Notes: generated by a model not told the origin, from the letters alone. DNA of 48,532 nucleotides from Bacteroidaceae bacterium (GCA_017410245.1 JAFQRE010000004.1:1-48532); one strand, 5' to 3'; shown: positions 15,748-24,649, counted from the stretch's first letter. A program made the numbers and translations.

Positions 15748-17688
15748 ATGATTAAAATCACATTTCCCGATAACTCGGTAAAAGAATTTGAGAGTGGTGT
15801 AACACCGCTTGCAATAGCCGAGAGCATCAGTTCGCGCCTTGCACAAGACGTGTTGGTGGCCGAGATTGATGGCGAAGCTTGGGACTTGATGCGTCCTGTA
15901 GAGAAAGATGCATCGATAAAGCTCTATAAGTGGGACGATGCCGAGGGTAAGCATGCCTTCTGGCACTCATCGGCTCACCTTCTTGCCGAGGCTTTGCAAA
16001 TATTGTATCCCGGTATCAAATTTGGTATCGGTCCTGCGTTGGAAAACGGATTCTATTATGACGTAGATCCCGGAGAGCATTCGCTCACAGCTGCCGACTT
16101 TGAGCGCATCGAAGCAAAGATGCTTGAGTTGGCTGCACGTAAAGAGCCTATTGTGCGTCAAGAGATAGCCAAGGCCGATGCGTTGAAGCTCTTTGGCGAT
16201 CGTGGCGAGGTATATAAAGTAGAGTTGATAAATGAACTTGAGGACGGAACTATAACCACCTATACACAAGGCTCGTTTACTGACTTGTGTCGTGGCCCGC
16301 ACATTCCCAATACAAGTGTTATCAAGGCTGTAAAAATCAACTCGTTGGCCGGTGCCTACTGGCGTGGCGATGAGACCCGTCAGCAACTCATACGTGTGTA
16401 TGGTATAACCTTCCCCAAGAAGAAAATGCTCGATGAGTACTTGGTGATGATGGAGGAGGCTAAGAAACGCGACCACCGCAAGATAGGTAAGGAGCTTGAG
16501 CTGTTTGCCTTCTCGCAATCGGTAGGTCAAGGATTGCCTTTGTGGTTGCCCCGTGGTGCAGCTCTGCGTGAGCGTCTCGAGAACTTCTTGCGTCGCATAC
16601 AGAAACGCTTCGGCTATCAACAAGTAATGACACCTCATATCGGTGCCAAGAACTTGTATGTAACATCGGGTCACTATGCCAAGTATGGTAAGGACTCGTT
16701 CCAACCCATTCACACACCCGAGGAGGGCGAGGAGTTCTTGTTGAAACCTATGAACTGTCCTCACCACTGCGAGATATATAAGGTAGTGCCTCGTTCATAT
16801 CGCGATCTTCCTTTGCGCTTTGCCGAGTTTGGTACAGTGTATCGTTATGAGCAGAGTGGTGAGTTGCACGGTTTGACACGTGTACGCGGATTTACTCAAG
16901 ACGATGCACACATCTTCTGTCGTCCCGACCAACTCAAGGACGAGTTCCTCAAGGTAATGGATATTATCTTCATCATCTTCAAAGCCCTCAACTTTGAGAA
17001 CTTCGAGGCACAAATCTCATTGCGCGATCCCAATAATCGCGAGAAATATATCGGTACCGATGAGAACTGGGAGAAGGCCGAGCGCGCTATCGTGGAGGCT
17101 TGCCAAGAGAAAGGCCTTAATGCACGAGTAGAACTTGGTGAGGCTGCTTTCTATGGTCCTAAACTCGACTTCATGGTAAAAGATGCTATAGGCCGTCGTT
17201 GGCAGTTGGGTACAATACAGGTAGATTATAACTTGCCCGAGCGATTTGACCTCGAATATACCGGTAACGACAACCAAAAGCACCGTCCTGTGATGATACA
17301 CCGTGCGCCCTTCGGTTCGATGGAGCGTTTTGTGGCAGTACTCATAGAGCACACCGGTGGTAAGTTCCCCTTGTGGCTCACCCCCGACCAAGTAGCTATC
17401 CTTCCCATCAGCGAGAAGTATAACGACTATGCCCAACACGTAGCCGATGAGCTTGCCAAGAGCGACATTCGTGCCTTTGTAGACTTCCGTAATGAGAAGA
17501 TAGGTCGCAAAATTAGAGATACAGAGATTAAAAAAGTACCCTATTTGCTCATTGTTGGCGAAAAAGAAGCAGAAAATGGCGAAGTTTCTGTAAGAAAACA
17601 TGGCGAAGGTGATAAAGGTGTCGTAAAAATTACTACCTTTGCGGCGCAAATCTCTGAAGAAGTAGAGAAAATGATAAACCAATGGTAA
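15748..17688 (+). CDS. thrS: Threonine--tRNA ligase
   Basis: A 646-residue class II aminoacyl-tRNA synthetase that charges tRNA-Thr. A TGS domain occupies residues 1-61. The editing domain carries HSSAH (His73, His77) and a C-x3-H segment (LCRGPH). The catalytic core has the zinc-binding region around NCPHHCE, the motif 2 region with [11 protein letters not shown] and [13 protein letters not shown], and motif 3 with GSMERF. The C-terminal anticodon-binding domain starts near 545. Length and domain order match bacterial ThrRS. It leads the translation operon, with infC 9 bases downstream. Confidence 0.98.
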   Translation: MIKITFPDNSVKEFESGVTPLAIAESISSRLAQDVLVAEIDGEAWDLMRPVEKDASIKLYKWDDAEGKHAFWHSSAHLLAEALQILYPGIKFGIGPALENGFYYDVDPGEHSLTAADFERIEAKMLELAARKEPIVRQEIAKADALKLFGDRGEVYKVELINELEDGTITTYTQGSFTDLCRGPHIPNTSVIKAVKINSLAGAYWRGDETRQQLIRVYGITFPKKKMLDEYLVMMEEAKKRDHRKIGKELELFAFSQSVGQGLPLWLPRGAALRERLENFLRRIQKRFGYQQVMTPHIGAKNLYVTSGHYAKYGKDSFQPIHTPEEGEEFLLKPMNCPHHCEIYKVVPRSYRDLPLRFAEFGTVYRYEQSGELHGLTRVRGFTQDDAHIFCRPDQLKDEFLKVMDIIFIIFKALNFENFEAQISLRDPNNREKYIGTDENWEKAERAIVEACQEKGLNARVELGEAAFYGPKLDFMVKDAIGRRWQLGTIQVDYNLPERFDLEYTGNDNQKHRPVMIHRAPFGSMERFVAVLIEHTGGKFPLWLTPDQVAILPISEKYNDYAQHVADELAKSDIRAFVDFRNEKIGRKIRDTEIKKVPYLLIVGEKEAENGEVSVRKHGEGDKGVVKITTFAAQISEEVEKMINQW

Positions 17689-17697
17689 TTTTATTGA

Positions 17698-18273
17698 ATG
17701 GATAACAAACCAAAACCTGCCGGCGGGCAACGTCCTCAACAACGTGGAGGCGCACGCAATGAGAACAAAGACCAACATCGCATAAACACACAGATACGTG
17801 CCCGAGAGGTGCGTCTTGTTGGAGACAATGTAGAGCAAGGAGTATATTCGTTGCAAGAGGCTCTGCGTATGGCCGATGAGTTGGAGCTCGATTTGATAGA
17901 AATCTCGCCTAATGCCGAGCCGCCGGTATGTAAAATATTGGATTATCAGAAGTATCTGTACCAACAGAAGAAACGCCAAAAAGAGCAAAAGGCTAAGGCT
18001 GCCAAGGTGGTAGTGAAGGAGATACGATTCGGACCACAAACCGACGATCATGACTACAACTTCAAGCTCAAGCATGCCATCGAGTTCCTCAAAGAGGGTG
18101 CGAAGGTAAAAGCCTATGTGTTCTTCAAAGGTCGCTCGATACTCTTCAAAGAGCAAGGCGAAGTGCTATTGTTGCGCTTTGTAAACGACCTTGAGGAGTA
18201 TGGCAAAGCCGAGAACATGCCTGTTCTCGAAGGCAAGCGTATGATAATAATGATTACGCCCAAGAAAAAATAA
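17698..18273 (+). CDS. infC: Translation initiation factor IF-3
   Basis: A 191-residue IF-3 that binds the 30S subunit and checks start-codon choice. The N-terminal domain is marked by [16 protein letters not shown] and [13 protein letters not shown] Lys/Gln-rich linker ([15 protein letters not shown]) leads to the C-terminal domain with KEIRFGPQ and the FKGR segment. An extra Gly/Gln/Asn-rich stretch of about 27 residues precedes the N-domain. The start is ATG, whereas proteobacterial infC often uses AUU for autocontrol, so that type of feedback is not expected here. It lies 9 bases after thrS. A small hairpin (18279-18283 with 18287-18291) follows the stop. Confidence 0.97.
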   Translation: MDNKPKPAGGQRPQQRGGARNENKDQHRINTQIRAREVRLVGDNVEQGVYSLQEALRMADELELDLIEISPNAEPPVCKILDYQKYLYQQKKRQKEQKAKAAKVVVKEIRFGPQTDDHDYNFKLKHAIEFLKEGAKVKAYVFFKGRSILFKEQGEVLLLRFVNDLEEYGKAENMPVLEGKRMIIMITPKKK

Positions 18274-18325
18274 AATACGCGGACGTTCCGCAGTATATAT
18301 AATGTAACACTAAAAACAAATTAAA

Positions 18326-18523
18326 ATGCCTAAGATTAAAACTAATTCCGGTGCCAAAAAGAGGTTCGCCCTTACCGGATCAGGAAAGATCAAGAGAAAA
18401 CATGCTTACAAGAGCCACATTCTCACAAAGAAAACTAAGAAGCAAAAAAGAAATCTCGGTTACTTTACCGTAATTTCTAAAGCAGACGAGAACAACGTGA
18501 AGCAATTGCTCGCTATGAAGTAA
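18326..18523 (+). CDS. rpmI: 50S ribosomal protein L35
   Basis: A 65-residue basic protein with the L35 pattern: [14 protein letters not shown] at the start, then the Lys-rich [13 protein letters not shown] segment. The length is normal for the family. It stands in the conserved order infC-rpmI-rplT. The start follows an A-rich stretch without a Shine-Dalgarno site. Confidence 0.97.
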   Translation: MPKIKTNSGAKKRFALTGSGKIKRKHAYKSHILTKKTKKQKRNLGYFTVISKADENNVKQLLAMK

Positions 18524-18638
18524 TTCATGGTAAGAAACATTCTCTAAACAAAAAAAGTAGTTACAATAGTATTAACCGAATGTTTTAGCAAAAAAGAGCA
18601 CCTCCAGGGTGACGCTAACATTCAAAAAAGAAAAAACT

Positions 18639-18983
18639 ATGCCAAGATCAGTAAATCATGTAGCTTCAAGAGCTAAAAGAAAAAAAATTCTGAAACTTAC
18701 CCGCGGTTACTTCGGTTGTCGTAAAAACGTGTGGACCGTAGCCAAAAACACTTGGGAAAAAGGTCTTACTTATGCTTATCGTGACCGTAAGGACAAAAAA
18801 GGTAACTTCCGTGCATTGTGGATACAACGTATCAATGCAGCTGCTCGTCTCGAGGGTATGTCTTACTCTAAGTTGATGGGTGCTCTTCACAAAGCTGGTA
18901 TCGAAATCAACCGCAAAGTTTTGGCCGATTTGGCAGTAAACCACCCTGAGGCATTTAAGGCTGTGGTTGCTAAGGTAAAATAA
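18639..18983 (+). CDS. rplT: 50S ribosomal protein L20
   Basis: A 114-residue L20, an early assembly protein of the large subunit. The start at ATG 18639 ([11 protein letters not shown]) matches the family; a GTG at 18609 would add ten residues that L20 does not have. Typical segments are [19 protein letters not shown] and [10 protein letters not shown]. The 115-base gap after rpmI is long for this operon and holds a small hairpin (18597-18616) just before the start, which could take part in control by L20 (inference). A strong terminator follows. Confidence 0.97.
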   Translation: MPRSVNHVASRAKRKKILKLTRGYFGCRKNVWTVAKNTWEKGLTYAYRDRKDKKGNFRALWIQRINAAARLEGMSYSKLMGALHKAGIEINRKVLADLAVNHPEAFKAVVAKVK

Positions 18984-19003
18984 AATCATAGCGATTTTAT
19001 GAG

Positions 19004-19039
19004 AAAGAGCATTGGAGCAATTCCAATGCTCTTTTTTTT
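19004..19039 (+). terminator. Intrinsic terminator of the thrS-rplT operon
   Basis: Positions 19006-19016 pair exactly with 19022-19032 around a five-base loop, and T residues run from 19032 to 19039. It begins about 20 bases after the rplT stop. Confidence 0.88.
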
Positions 19040-19064
19040 ATTGGTAATAAACTCTGAGTGGGTA

Positions 19065-19084
19065 ATTGGTCTAATTAGACCAAT
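19065..19084. repeat. Perfect 20-bp palindrome
   Basis: This segment is its own exact reverse complement, with centre TAATTA and arms ending in CCAAT/ATTGG. A further copy of GACCAATAA occurs at 19129-19137, repeating 19078-19086, and TTGGT occurs at 19041-19045. The site lies between two terminators of converging genes, so it is not in an obvious promoter. It could be a protein-binding site. Confidence 0.6.
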
Positions 19085-19151
19085 AAACAAAAACTGCCCC
19101 GATTTTATCTACTATTTTGACCAATAAGCCCCAATTAGCTTATATAGGTGC

Positions 19152-19193
19152 AAAATAAAAGCGAGCAACCGCTAAGTATTGGGCTGCTCGCTT
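19152..19193 (-). terminator. Intrinsic terminator of the C11/MscS unit
   Basis: Positions 19159-19167 and 19185-19193 form a 9-bp stem. The A-rich run at 19152-19160 becomes a U-rich tail on the minus strand. It lies just after the MscS stop. Confidence 0.75.
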
Positions 19194-19216
19194 GTGTATT
19201 GTGATGTATGTGTGTA

Positions 19217-20134
19217 TTATTCTTTGGTGATGTGAACGTCCATTTGGGGGAAGGGGAATGAAAGACCGTGTTTGCCAAATTCTTTGTAAACACGCTCGTT
19301 CATGGTGTAGAGAACGTCCCAATAGTCGCCACCATTAACCCAAGCACGTACCACGATTTGTATTGAGCTGTCGGCAAGCTCGTTGAGTACGATGGCGGGT
19401 GCGGGGTCTTTAAGAATGCGTTTGTCGTCGTTGATAAATTGAGTGAGTACGGCTTTGGCTTTGTCGTAGTCGTCGCCATAAGCAATGCCGAAGCTCCAAT
19501 CGACACGACGAGTACCAGCCTTGCTGTAGTTGATAATCATGTCGTTTGACAACTTGCCGTTGGGCACGATGATGATTTTGTTATCGGCTGTAGTGAGAAT
19601 GGTATTGAAGATTTGTATCTCTTTTACACCTCCCGATACACCTGCTGCCTCGATCCAATCGCCTATCTTATAGGGCTTGAAGAGTAGTATCATGACACCA
19701 CCTGCAAAGTTTTGCAAAGTGCCGCTCAAGGCCATACCAATGGCAACACCGGCCGAGGCAAAGAGGGCTACAAACGAGCTTGTGTTGATGCCGAGTACGC
19801 CAATGATGGTGATGATGAGAACAAACATGAGCACAACTCTAACAAGGCTCAACAAGAACGAGTTGATAGATGCATCAACTTTGCGACGCTCGAGTGTGGT
19901 TTTGACAAACTTGTAGAGTAGGTCGATGAGGAATTTACCTATCCAGTAAACAATGAGTGCGATGAGAATTTTCAGACCGAGGTCTATAGCACTCGAAAGG
20001 AGTTGAGACCAAATTTCGTTGAAGTCCATTTGGGATAATTGTTCAACTGTCTCTTCGATAGTTGCCGGTGCTGCAATAGTATCGTTTGTTGCAGAGGCTA
20101 CATCGGGGTTGATGTTAAGAAGTAGTTTGCTCAT
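19217..20134 (-). CDS. Small-conductance mechanosensitive channel (MscS family)
   Basis: A 305-residue inner-membrane channel that releases solutes when membrane tension rises. After a soluble N-terminal segment come three membrane helices (about 48-74, 92-117 and 122-152). The third has the Gly/Ala-rich pore pattern (ASAGVAIGMALSGTLQNFAGG). The cytoplasmic beta domain has the family motif IIVPNG at 188-193. The size is that of the basic MscS type. It lies 29 bases downstream of the C11 protease gene, so the two probably share a promoter. Confidence 0.95.
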   Translation of the reverse strand: MSKLLLNINPDVASATNDTIAAPATIEETVEQLSQMDFNEIWSQLLSSAIDLGLKILIALIVYWIGKFLIDLLYKFVKTTLERRKVDASINSFLLSLVRVVLMFVLIITIIGVLGINTSSFVALFASAGVAIGMALSGTLQNFAGGVMILLFKPYKIGDWIEAAGVSGGVKEIQIFNTILTTADNKIIIVPNGKLSNDMIINYSKAGTRRVDWSFGIAYGDDYDKAKAVLTQFINDDKRILKDPAPAIVLNELADSSIQIVVRAWVNGGDYWDVLYTMNERVYKEFGKHGLSFPFPQMDVHITKE

Positions 20135-20163
20135 AATGTAATGTTTAGTAAGTTGTTATGTGT

Positions 20164-21321
20164 TTAGTTATATATTCTTTGGCTCCATTGTAGGTTGTTG
20201 TAGAACTCTTCTACTATGCTATCGTTGCTACTACCTGGAATATAGCTGCTGAGGCCACAGTAAGTGTCAATTGTGATGTTGAGGAAACGTCGGCTGGCGG
20301 CTTTGTAGGGAACAACCTTGTTGAGTGTCTCGGTGAGTTGTATGTACTCGTCGGGAGTGGCTAACTGCTGCATGTAGTGTGCGAGGTCGTAAAGTACGTG
20401 TGGCGGGCGATTGTCGTAGTATTGTATGTCCTTGAGGTTGATGTCGAGAATCTCTTGGTCACGTCCCTCGACAATATTGTGGCAGATGTCGGCAAGCTCT
20501 TCTAAGTGCTTGGTTTCAATAAGTGTTATGGTACCACCGGTGTTGCTACTGCTGGCCGGCGAAATGTATTTGTTGTAGTATTCGACACATATCTGCTTGT
20601 GATTGATCTCTTCATGGTATAGCAGGGGTACTATTTCGTAGTAAGGAAATCCGGCTCCCATTGTCTCGGTGGGTGTGGCAATGATATGGTCGCACACGTC
20701 GCGTAGTTCGTATGCAACTTCGACACAACTCATCAGGCAGGCATCAAATAAGATGTAATCGAAGTGGTATGGTTGTAGAGCCTTGGCAAAGTTATCGACA
20801 TCGATGGTGAGTTTTTTAGAGCCTTCTCGACCTATAGATGTGGTGGCGTATTGTCGGCTGGGTGCGTAGAATCGATTTTGAGGCAACCAACCCGAAGCGT
20901 GTGTCCATATAAACAACCCATAGCTATCGGCAGGGGCATGTTTTATGACATCGTCCATAACTTGTCGTATGGTGGTAGTGTCGGTAGAGAGACAATTGTC
21001 GTAGGTAATGAGTGTGTCGATAACCGATGATTTGTTTTTCTTGGAAATCTCCAACAGACAGGGTTTACGGTTGTACTCATCGATGAAAATGAGCAGACGA
21101 CCATCTATGGTGTTGTCTTCGATGGCACGGCGCATGGCATTGATGTTTTCGGTGTCGAAGTTCAGCGGGTCGGAGAGACTGTTCTCGGCCATCATATAAA
21201 TGAGCGCAGTGTGCCGCATGACCGGTTTGTCATGTGGAGGCTCATCGCACTTGTCGCAACATGCTACCATACATTGCAAACCCAAGAGCAATGCAAAGAA
21301 ATATATAATACGATTGTTCAT
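20164..21321 (-). CDS. Clostripain-type (C11) cysteine peptidase, predicted lipoprotein
   Basis: A 385-residue protein of peptidase family C11. The catalytic His is His141 in WTHASGW and the Cys is Cys195 in FDACLMS, the normal order and spacing. The N-terminus is a signal sequence ending MVACC, so Cys21 may be lipidated and the enzyme would sit in the envelope. C11 enzymes usually cut after Lys or Arg; the specificity here is not readable. Family relatives in Bacteroides include fragipain, but close similarity is not claimed. Its own promoter is at 21353-21384. Confidence 0.92.
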   Translation of the reverse strand: MNNRIIYFFALLLGLQCMVACCDKCDEPPHDKPVMRHTALIYMMAENSLSDPLNFDTENINAMRRAIEDNTIDGRLLIFIDEYNRKPCLLEISKKNKSSVIDTLITYDNCLSTDTTTIRQVMDDVIKHAPADSYGLFIWTHASGWLPQNRFYAPSRQYATTSIGREGSKKLTIDVDNFAKALQPYHFDYILFDACLMSCVEVAYELRDVCDHIIATPTETMGAGFPYYEIVPLLYHEEINHKQICVEYYNKYISPASSSNTGGTITLIETKHLEELADICHNIVEGRDQEILDINLKDIQYYDNRPPHVLYDLAHYMQQLATPDEYIQLTETLNKVVPYKAASRRFLNITIDTYCGLSSYIPGSSNDSIVEEFYNNLQWSQRIYN

Positions 21322-21352
21322 TTCGATATGGTAATGTAATATTAATAATGTG

Positions 21353-21384
21353 CAAATGTAGCTATTATTGTTTTGCTATGCAAA
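21353..21384 (-). promoter_or_regulatory. Promoter of the C11/MscS unit
   Basis: On the minus strand the -7 box TACATTTG (21360-21353) is preceded, 20 bases away, by TTTG (21384-21381), which fits the -33 element. The -33 element lies within a second copy of TACATTTG. Transcription starts near 21347, about 26 bases before the ATG at 21321. Confidence 0.75.
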
Positions 21385-21456
21385 TGTAATGGCTTGTTGT
21401 GTTGAAAAAATGAGCGATAGTTGGATAGTGGCAGTAGGTGTGTCGATAAAAATGTG

Positions 21457-21464
21457 TATTTTTG
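21457..21464 (+). promoter_or_regulatory. -7 box of the conserved hypothetical gene at 21487
   Basis: TATTTTTG matches TAnnTTTG and lies 22 bases before the ATG. No clear -33 TTG is present. The C11 promoter diverges from the same 165-base region. Confidence 0.55.
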
Positions 21465-21486
21465 TGCAGTAATAAAAATAGTTGAT

Positions 21487-22056
21487 ATGGATAATACTGA
21501 GTATTTAGATAATTTTGAATTGGGCTTGTTGGAAAAGTTGGGCGGCTTGTGTCGCTCGTACAACCACTTGGAGGGTATATTCCCCTCGTCGGAGGACATT
21601 GACGAGGTGTGGCGGAAGTTGGCTCCTGAGTATCTTGCCGATGCCATAGAGCAGGTGCGCGACTATCCTACAGTGTCGGTGGCATGGGCTGCTTATATGG
21701 GTATGGCTATAGCCCATGGCTGGGATAGCGACTGGCAAGCTACAGCCTCGATGGAGTATAGGTCGTTGTATGGCCCTCGTGGGTTTGATGATATGGACGA
21801 GCACATCGTGTGTGACCTATTGGGTATAGCACTTGACAGTGACAAGGCTCATGAGATAGAGGATATGGTGCGTCGCTGTGCCGAACTTACCATCGACCTT
21901 ATCCGTCATGAAGAGGTAGAGCCTCAGAGTCCTATGGCCTATCATATCTTTGTGCGAGCATCGCGTGCCATGTATCGAGTGGGAGCGGCTCTTGAGTTGG
22001 AACGATTGGGCTACAAAATGCAACCAATGGGATTTCCCGGTGCAATGCCTTCGTGA
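21487..22056 (+). CDS. Conserved hypothetical cytosolic protein
   Basis: A 189-residue protein without a signal peptide or membrane segments. It is mainly helical and acidic, with conserved-looking stretches such as FPSSEDIDEVWRKLAPEYL and YPTVSVAWAAYMGMAIAHGWD. I do not recognise a named domain. ATG 21487 is chosen because it follows the -7 box at 21457; an upstream in-frame start at 21421 would lie before the promoter. It is followed by a weak terminator, so it may be transcribed alone. Confidence 0.8.
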   Translation: MDNTEYLDNFELGLLEKLGGLCRSYNHLEGIFPSSEDIDEVWRKLAPEYLADAIEQVRDYPTVSVAWAAYMGMAIAHGWDSDWQATASMEYRSLYGPRGFDDMDEHIVCDLLGIALDSDKAHEIEDMVRRCAELTIDLIRHEEVEPQSPMAYHIFVRASRAMYRVGAALELERLGYKMQPMGFPGAMPS

Positions 22057-22082
22057 GGTAGGTAGTAACATTAAATATTGTC

Positions 22083-22107
22083 AAAGCCGCGTGATATGCG
22101 CGGTTTT
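22083..22107 (+). terminator. Weak intrinsic terminator after the hypothetical gene
   Basis: A 9-bp stem (22083-22091 with 22099-22107, one G-T pair) has a seven-base loop, but its T-run is only four bases long. Read-through is likely. Confidence 0.5.
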
Positions 22108-22111
22108 GTTG

Positions 22112-22119
22112 TATATTCG
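22112..22119 (+). promoter_or_regulatory. Possible -7 box directly before the TPR gene
   Basis: TATATTCG, one base from TAnnTTTG, ends four bases before ATG 22124. If real, the message would have almost no leader. No -33 element is visible. Confidence 0.3.
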
Positions 22120-22123
22120 CACT

Positions 22124-22948
22124 ATGAAATATTTAGTTGCATTATTTTTATCGTTTGTTCTTGTTGTATCGGCAAGTGCCGATACTTACTATCAGTGGGT
22201 AGATAGTGCCGATATATATATAGATGCCGGCGAATGGGAAAAGGCCGAAGCCGCCTTGCAAAATGCCCTGCGTCTGGAGCCTGCCAATGCCCAAAACTCG
22301 CTATTGCTCTCCAATTTGGGGACGGTGCAACGTTATTGTGGTAAGTATCAGGAAGCCCTCGATACCTATAGCATGGCGTTGTTTATGACACCTCGTTCCA
22401 CCACGTTGTTGCGCAACCGGGCAGCCCTCTATGCCGAGATGGACAGCCTCGAGCTGGCGTGTGCCGATTATAGCCACTTGATAATACTCGATGACAGCGA
22501 TGAAGATGCCTTGTACAACCGAGCACTTATATATATGCAACAGGGTGATACAACAGCTTGTCGCAAGGACTTGGAGTATATGCTGCGCAATAATCCCAAT
22601 AGTAGCAAGGCACGTATGGGTTTTGCAGCCTTCTTCAAGGTGCAAGGCTACTATCATGAAGCCGTGGAGATGTACAATCAGGTAATACGAGACAACCCCG
22701 ATATGCCTTATTTGTATGTGGGTCGTGCCGAGGCATATATCTTGTGGGGAAAGACCTCGCAAGCCGACAAGGATATAGCACGAGCCATGGAGCTAACTCC
22801 CGATGATCCGTTTGTGTATATCTTGCGAGCTTATAGCAAGATAGCGCGATATGAGTATGCCGATGCTGTGCGCGATATAGAGCGTGCGCGAGAGTTGGGC
22901 TATAATGCCACAACGTGCGATAATCTCATCGAGGAGATTGTCAAGTAG
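22124..22948 (+). CDS. Secreted tetratricopeptide-repeat protein
   Basis: A 274-residue protein. The start at 22124 gives a clean signal peptide (cleavage near SASA-DT, residue 19); the longer frame from 21950 overlaps the previous gene and is not used. About six TPR units fill the rest, with typical pairs such as ALYNRALIYMQQGD and YLYVGRAEAYILWGK. It is probably a periplasmic scaffold; partners are unknown. A separate promoter for the next gene follows at 23020-23050, so the two need not be one operon. Confidence 0.87.
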   Translation: MKYLVALFLSFVLVVSASADTYYQWVDSADIYIDAGEWEKAEAALQNALRLEPANAQNSLLLSNLGTVQRYCGKYQEALDTYSMALFMTPRSTTLLRNRAALYAEMDSLELACADYSHLIILDDSDEDALYNRALIYMQQGDTTACRKDLEYMLRNNPNSSKARMGFAAFFKVQGYYHEAVEMYNQVIRDNPDMPYLYVGRAEAYILWGKTSQADKDIARAMELTPDDPFVYILRAYSKIARYEYADAVRDIERARELGYNATTCDNLIEEIVK

Positions 22949-23019
22949 TATGTGATGAGTTGTGATGTGGTGGCAAGAAGTCAAGAGCACTCAAGAATGT
23001 TACTTTTTGTAAAAAATGC

Positions 23020-23050
23020 TTGCAAGGTAGTGTAAAAGATTATATCTTTG
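23020..23050 (+). promoter_or_regulatory. Strong promoter of the HU-CCDC81/SPOR gene, probably leaderless
   Basis: TTG (23020-23022) and TATCTTTG (23043-23050) are separated by exactly 20 bases. The ATG at 23057 begins only six bases after the -7 box, at or next to the expected transcription start, so the mRNA should be leaderless or nearly so. Confidence 0.75.
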
Positions 23051-23056
23051 TAGTGA

Positions 23057-24094
23057 ATGAAAGATGTGGCCTTACATATAGAGTATCTTCTCACACAGCA
23101 CGATTGTGTAGTTGTGCCGGGGTGGGGTGCGCTTGTGGTGCAACACAGCAATGCTCGTATAGACGATAAAGGTTACATTGTGCCACCTTGTAGATGGTTG
23201 AGCTTCAATGCCTTGCTCGTTCATAATGATGGGTTGTTGGCACACTCGGTCATGCGAGGCGAAGGTTGTAGCTACGAAGAGGCTATGAGTTATATAGAGC
23301 GCAGTGTGTCGCTGTGGCGTAGCGAAGCTGAGGCCGGAAAGAGTGTGGTGTGGCAACATATAGGTGCATTTGTACCGCAACGCGATGGCACAATGCTCTT
23401 TGTTGAGTCGCCCGATACTGTAGTGAATGCTTCATTGTCTATCTTACAGACAATAGAACTACCCACATTGTCGGAGATTATCTCTATAGAGGAAGAGGTT
23501 GCCGAGGAAGAGGTGTCGAAGCCTGTTGTCATCACATGGCATCGTAGGGCTATGCAAGCAGTAGCCTCGATAGCGGCTATAGTAGTGTTTATGCTTTTCA
23601 TTTCTACTCCTGTCGATAACTTTGAGCCTGCTAACGACTATGCCGGATTGGTGTCGTATGAATTGATGAGTAATGAGACCGCTATAATAGAGGCGAATGA
23701 AGAATTTGTGGCAGAGCCTATTGTGGAGCTATCACTTGTAGAGATAGAGAGTGAAGAGGTAGTGCCAGTAGCCGAAGTTGAGGCTCAAGAAGTAGATGCC
23801 ATGCCCGATGAGGATATTGCCGATGTTGCTATTGAAGTAGTAGCGGAGCAAGAAGTACCTCGCTATATACTTGTAGTAGGCTCATTGCCATCTCGATCGT
23901 TGGCCGAGAAACAGATAGCCGAGTTTGTCCAAATGGGTGTGACAGATGCTATAGGTATCTATGAGAAAGATGGTCGCTATCGCTTGTATATTGATGGTAG
24001 CCAGAGCATGGCACAGGCTCAGCAACGACTTGCCGAAATCAACTCACAGCCCAATACACCCTTTGCCGGTGTGTGGATATGCGCCACAAGGTAA
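23057..24094 (+). CDS. Membrane-anchored HU-CCDC81-like and SPOR-domain protein
   Basis: A 345-residue protein. Residues of about 1-125 resemble the paired bacterial HU-CCDC81 domains, an HU-related fold (HIEYLLTQHDCVVVPGWGA, then a second unit with GEGCSYEEAM). One membrane helix lies at about 165-183. An acidic linker rich in Glu/Val (about 205-265) precedes a SPOR domain (269-345) that typically binds septal peptidoglycan lacking side peptides. The expected topology is HU part in the cytoplasm and SPOR in the periplasm, linking the inner face to the cell wall. Its stop overlaps the next start by one base. A division role is inference from the SPOR family. Confidence 0.88.
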   Translation: MKDVALHIEYLLTQHDCVVVPGWGALVVQHSNARIDDKGYIVPPCRWLSFNALLVHNDGLLAHSVMRGEGCSYEEAMSYIERSVSLWRSEAEAGKSVVWQHIGAFVPQRDGTMLFVESPDTVVNASLSILQTIELPTLSEIISIEEEVAEEEVSKPVVITWHRRAMQAVASIAAIVVFMLFISTPVDNFEPANDYAGLVSYELMSNETAIIEANEEFVAEPIVELSLVEIESEEVVPVAEVEAQEVDAMPDEDIADVAIEVVAEQEVPRYILVVGSLPSRSLAEKQIAEFVQMGVTDAIGIYEKDGRYRLYIDGSQSMAQAQQRLAEINSQPNTPFAGVWICATR

Positions 24095-24576
24095 TGGAAC
24101 CTGTTCAAGACTTGTTTGAAACCCTTCCGTTTCGAGTTACATCATCACGATATTTTTCTTTGATAATGCGTCGTGTCGCGACACAATGGATAAGTGTGCT
24201 GGCGTTGTTGCTTGTGGCTATGATAGGCGCTACGTGCTACGATTTGCGGTTTGGTATCGTCTTGCTCATGTTTATATTTATAGTGCTGCCCATGGTGCTG
24301 TTTTTTTTCTACTACAACTATGCTTTGCGGCGCGAGGCATTCTATTCGGTCGTAGAGAAAGTGGCCATTATAGATAGCAATGGTATTGATTGTGTGTATG
24401 ACGATCAACGCCGTCAGGTGCTGGCATGGAGCGATGTGGATCGTGTAGAGATGAACCGAGAAGCCTTTCTGATATTTACCGGTCGTTATACCTACTTTTA
24501 TCTTCGTTACGATGCATTTGCCACAATCGACGAATTGGAAGCCTTCCGCAAAATATTACCTCAATTTATGTCATAA
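24094..24576 (+). CDS. YcxB-like two-helix membrane protein
   Basis: A 160-residue protein. Start 24094 forms the overlap TAATG with the previous stop, a usual sign of coupled translation; two earlier in-frame starts (24073, 24079) are possible but lie inside the neighbour. Two membrane helices (about 32-50 and 55-75) are followed by a soluble part of PH-like YcxB type (GIDCVYDDQRRQVLAWSDV and YFYLRYDAF). The function of this family is unknown. Coupling to the HU/SPOR protein suggests that the two products act together. Confidence 0.83.
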   Translation: MEPVQDLFETLPFRVTSSRYFSLIMRRVATQWISVLALLLVAMIGATCYDLRFGIVLLMFIFIVLPMVLFFFYYNYALRREAFYSVVEKVAIIDSNGIDCVYDDQRRQVLAWSDVDRVEMNREAFLIFTGRYTYFYLRYDAFATIDELEAFRKILPQFMS

Positions 24577-24613
24577 AATACGTTATAGCGTAAAGTTTTT
24601 TCAAAAATATTTG

Positions 24614-24621
24614 TATCTTTG
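24614..24621 (+). promoter_or_regulatory. -7 box of the TPR/PD40-nfeD-floA unit
   Basis: TATCTTTG matches TAnnTTTG exactly and lies 28 bases before the ATG at 24650. No TTG at -33 is seen, only a T-run. Confidence 0.6.
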
Positions 24622-24649
24622 AGCATATATTGTAAATATACACCGATAT

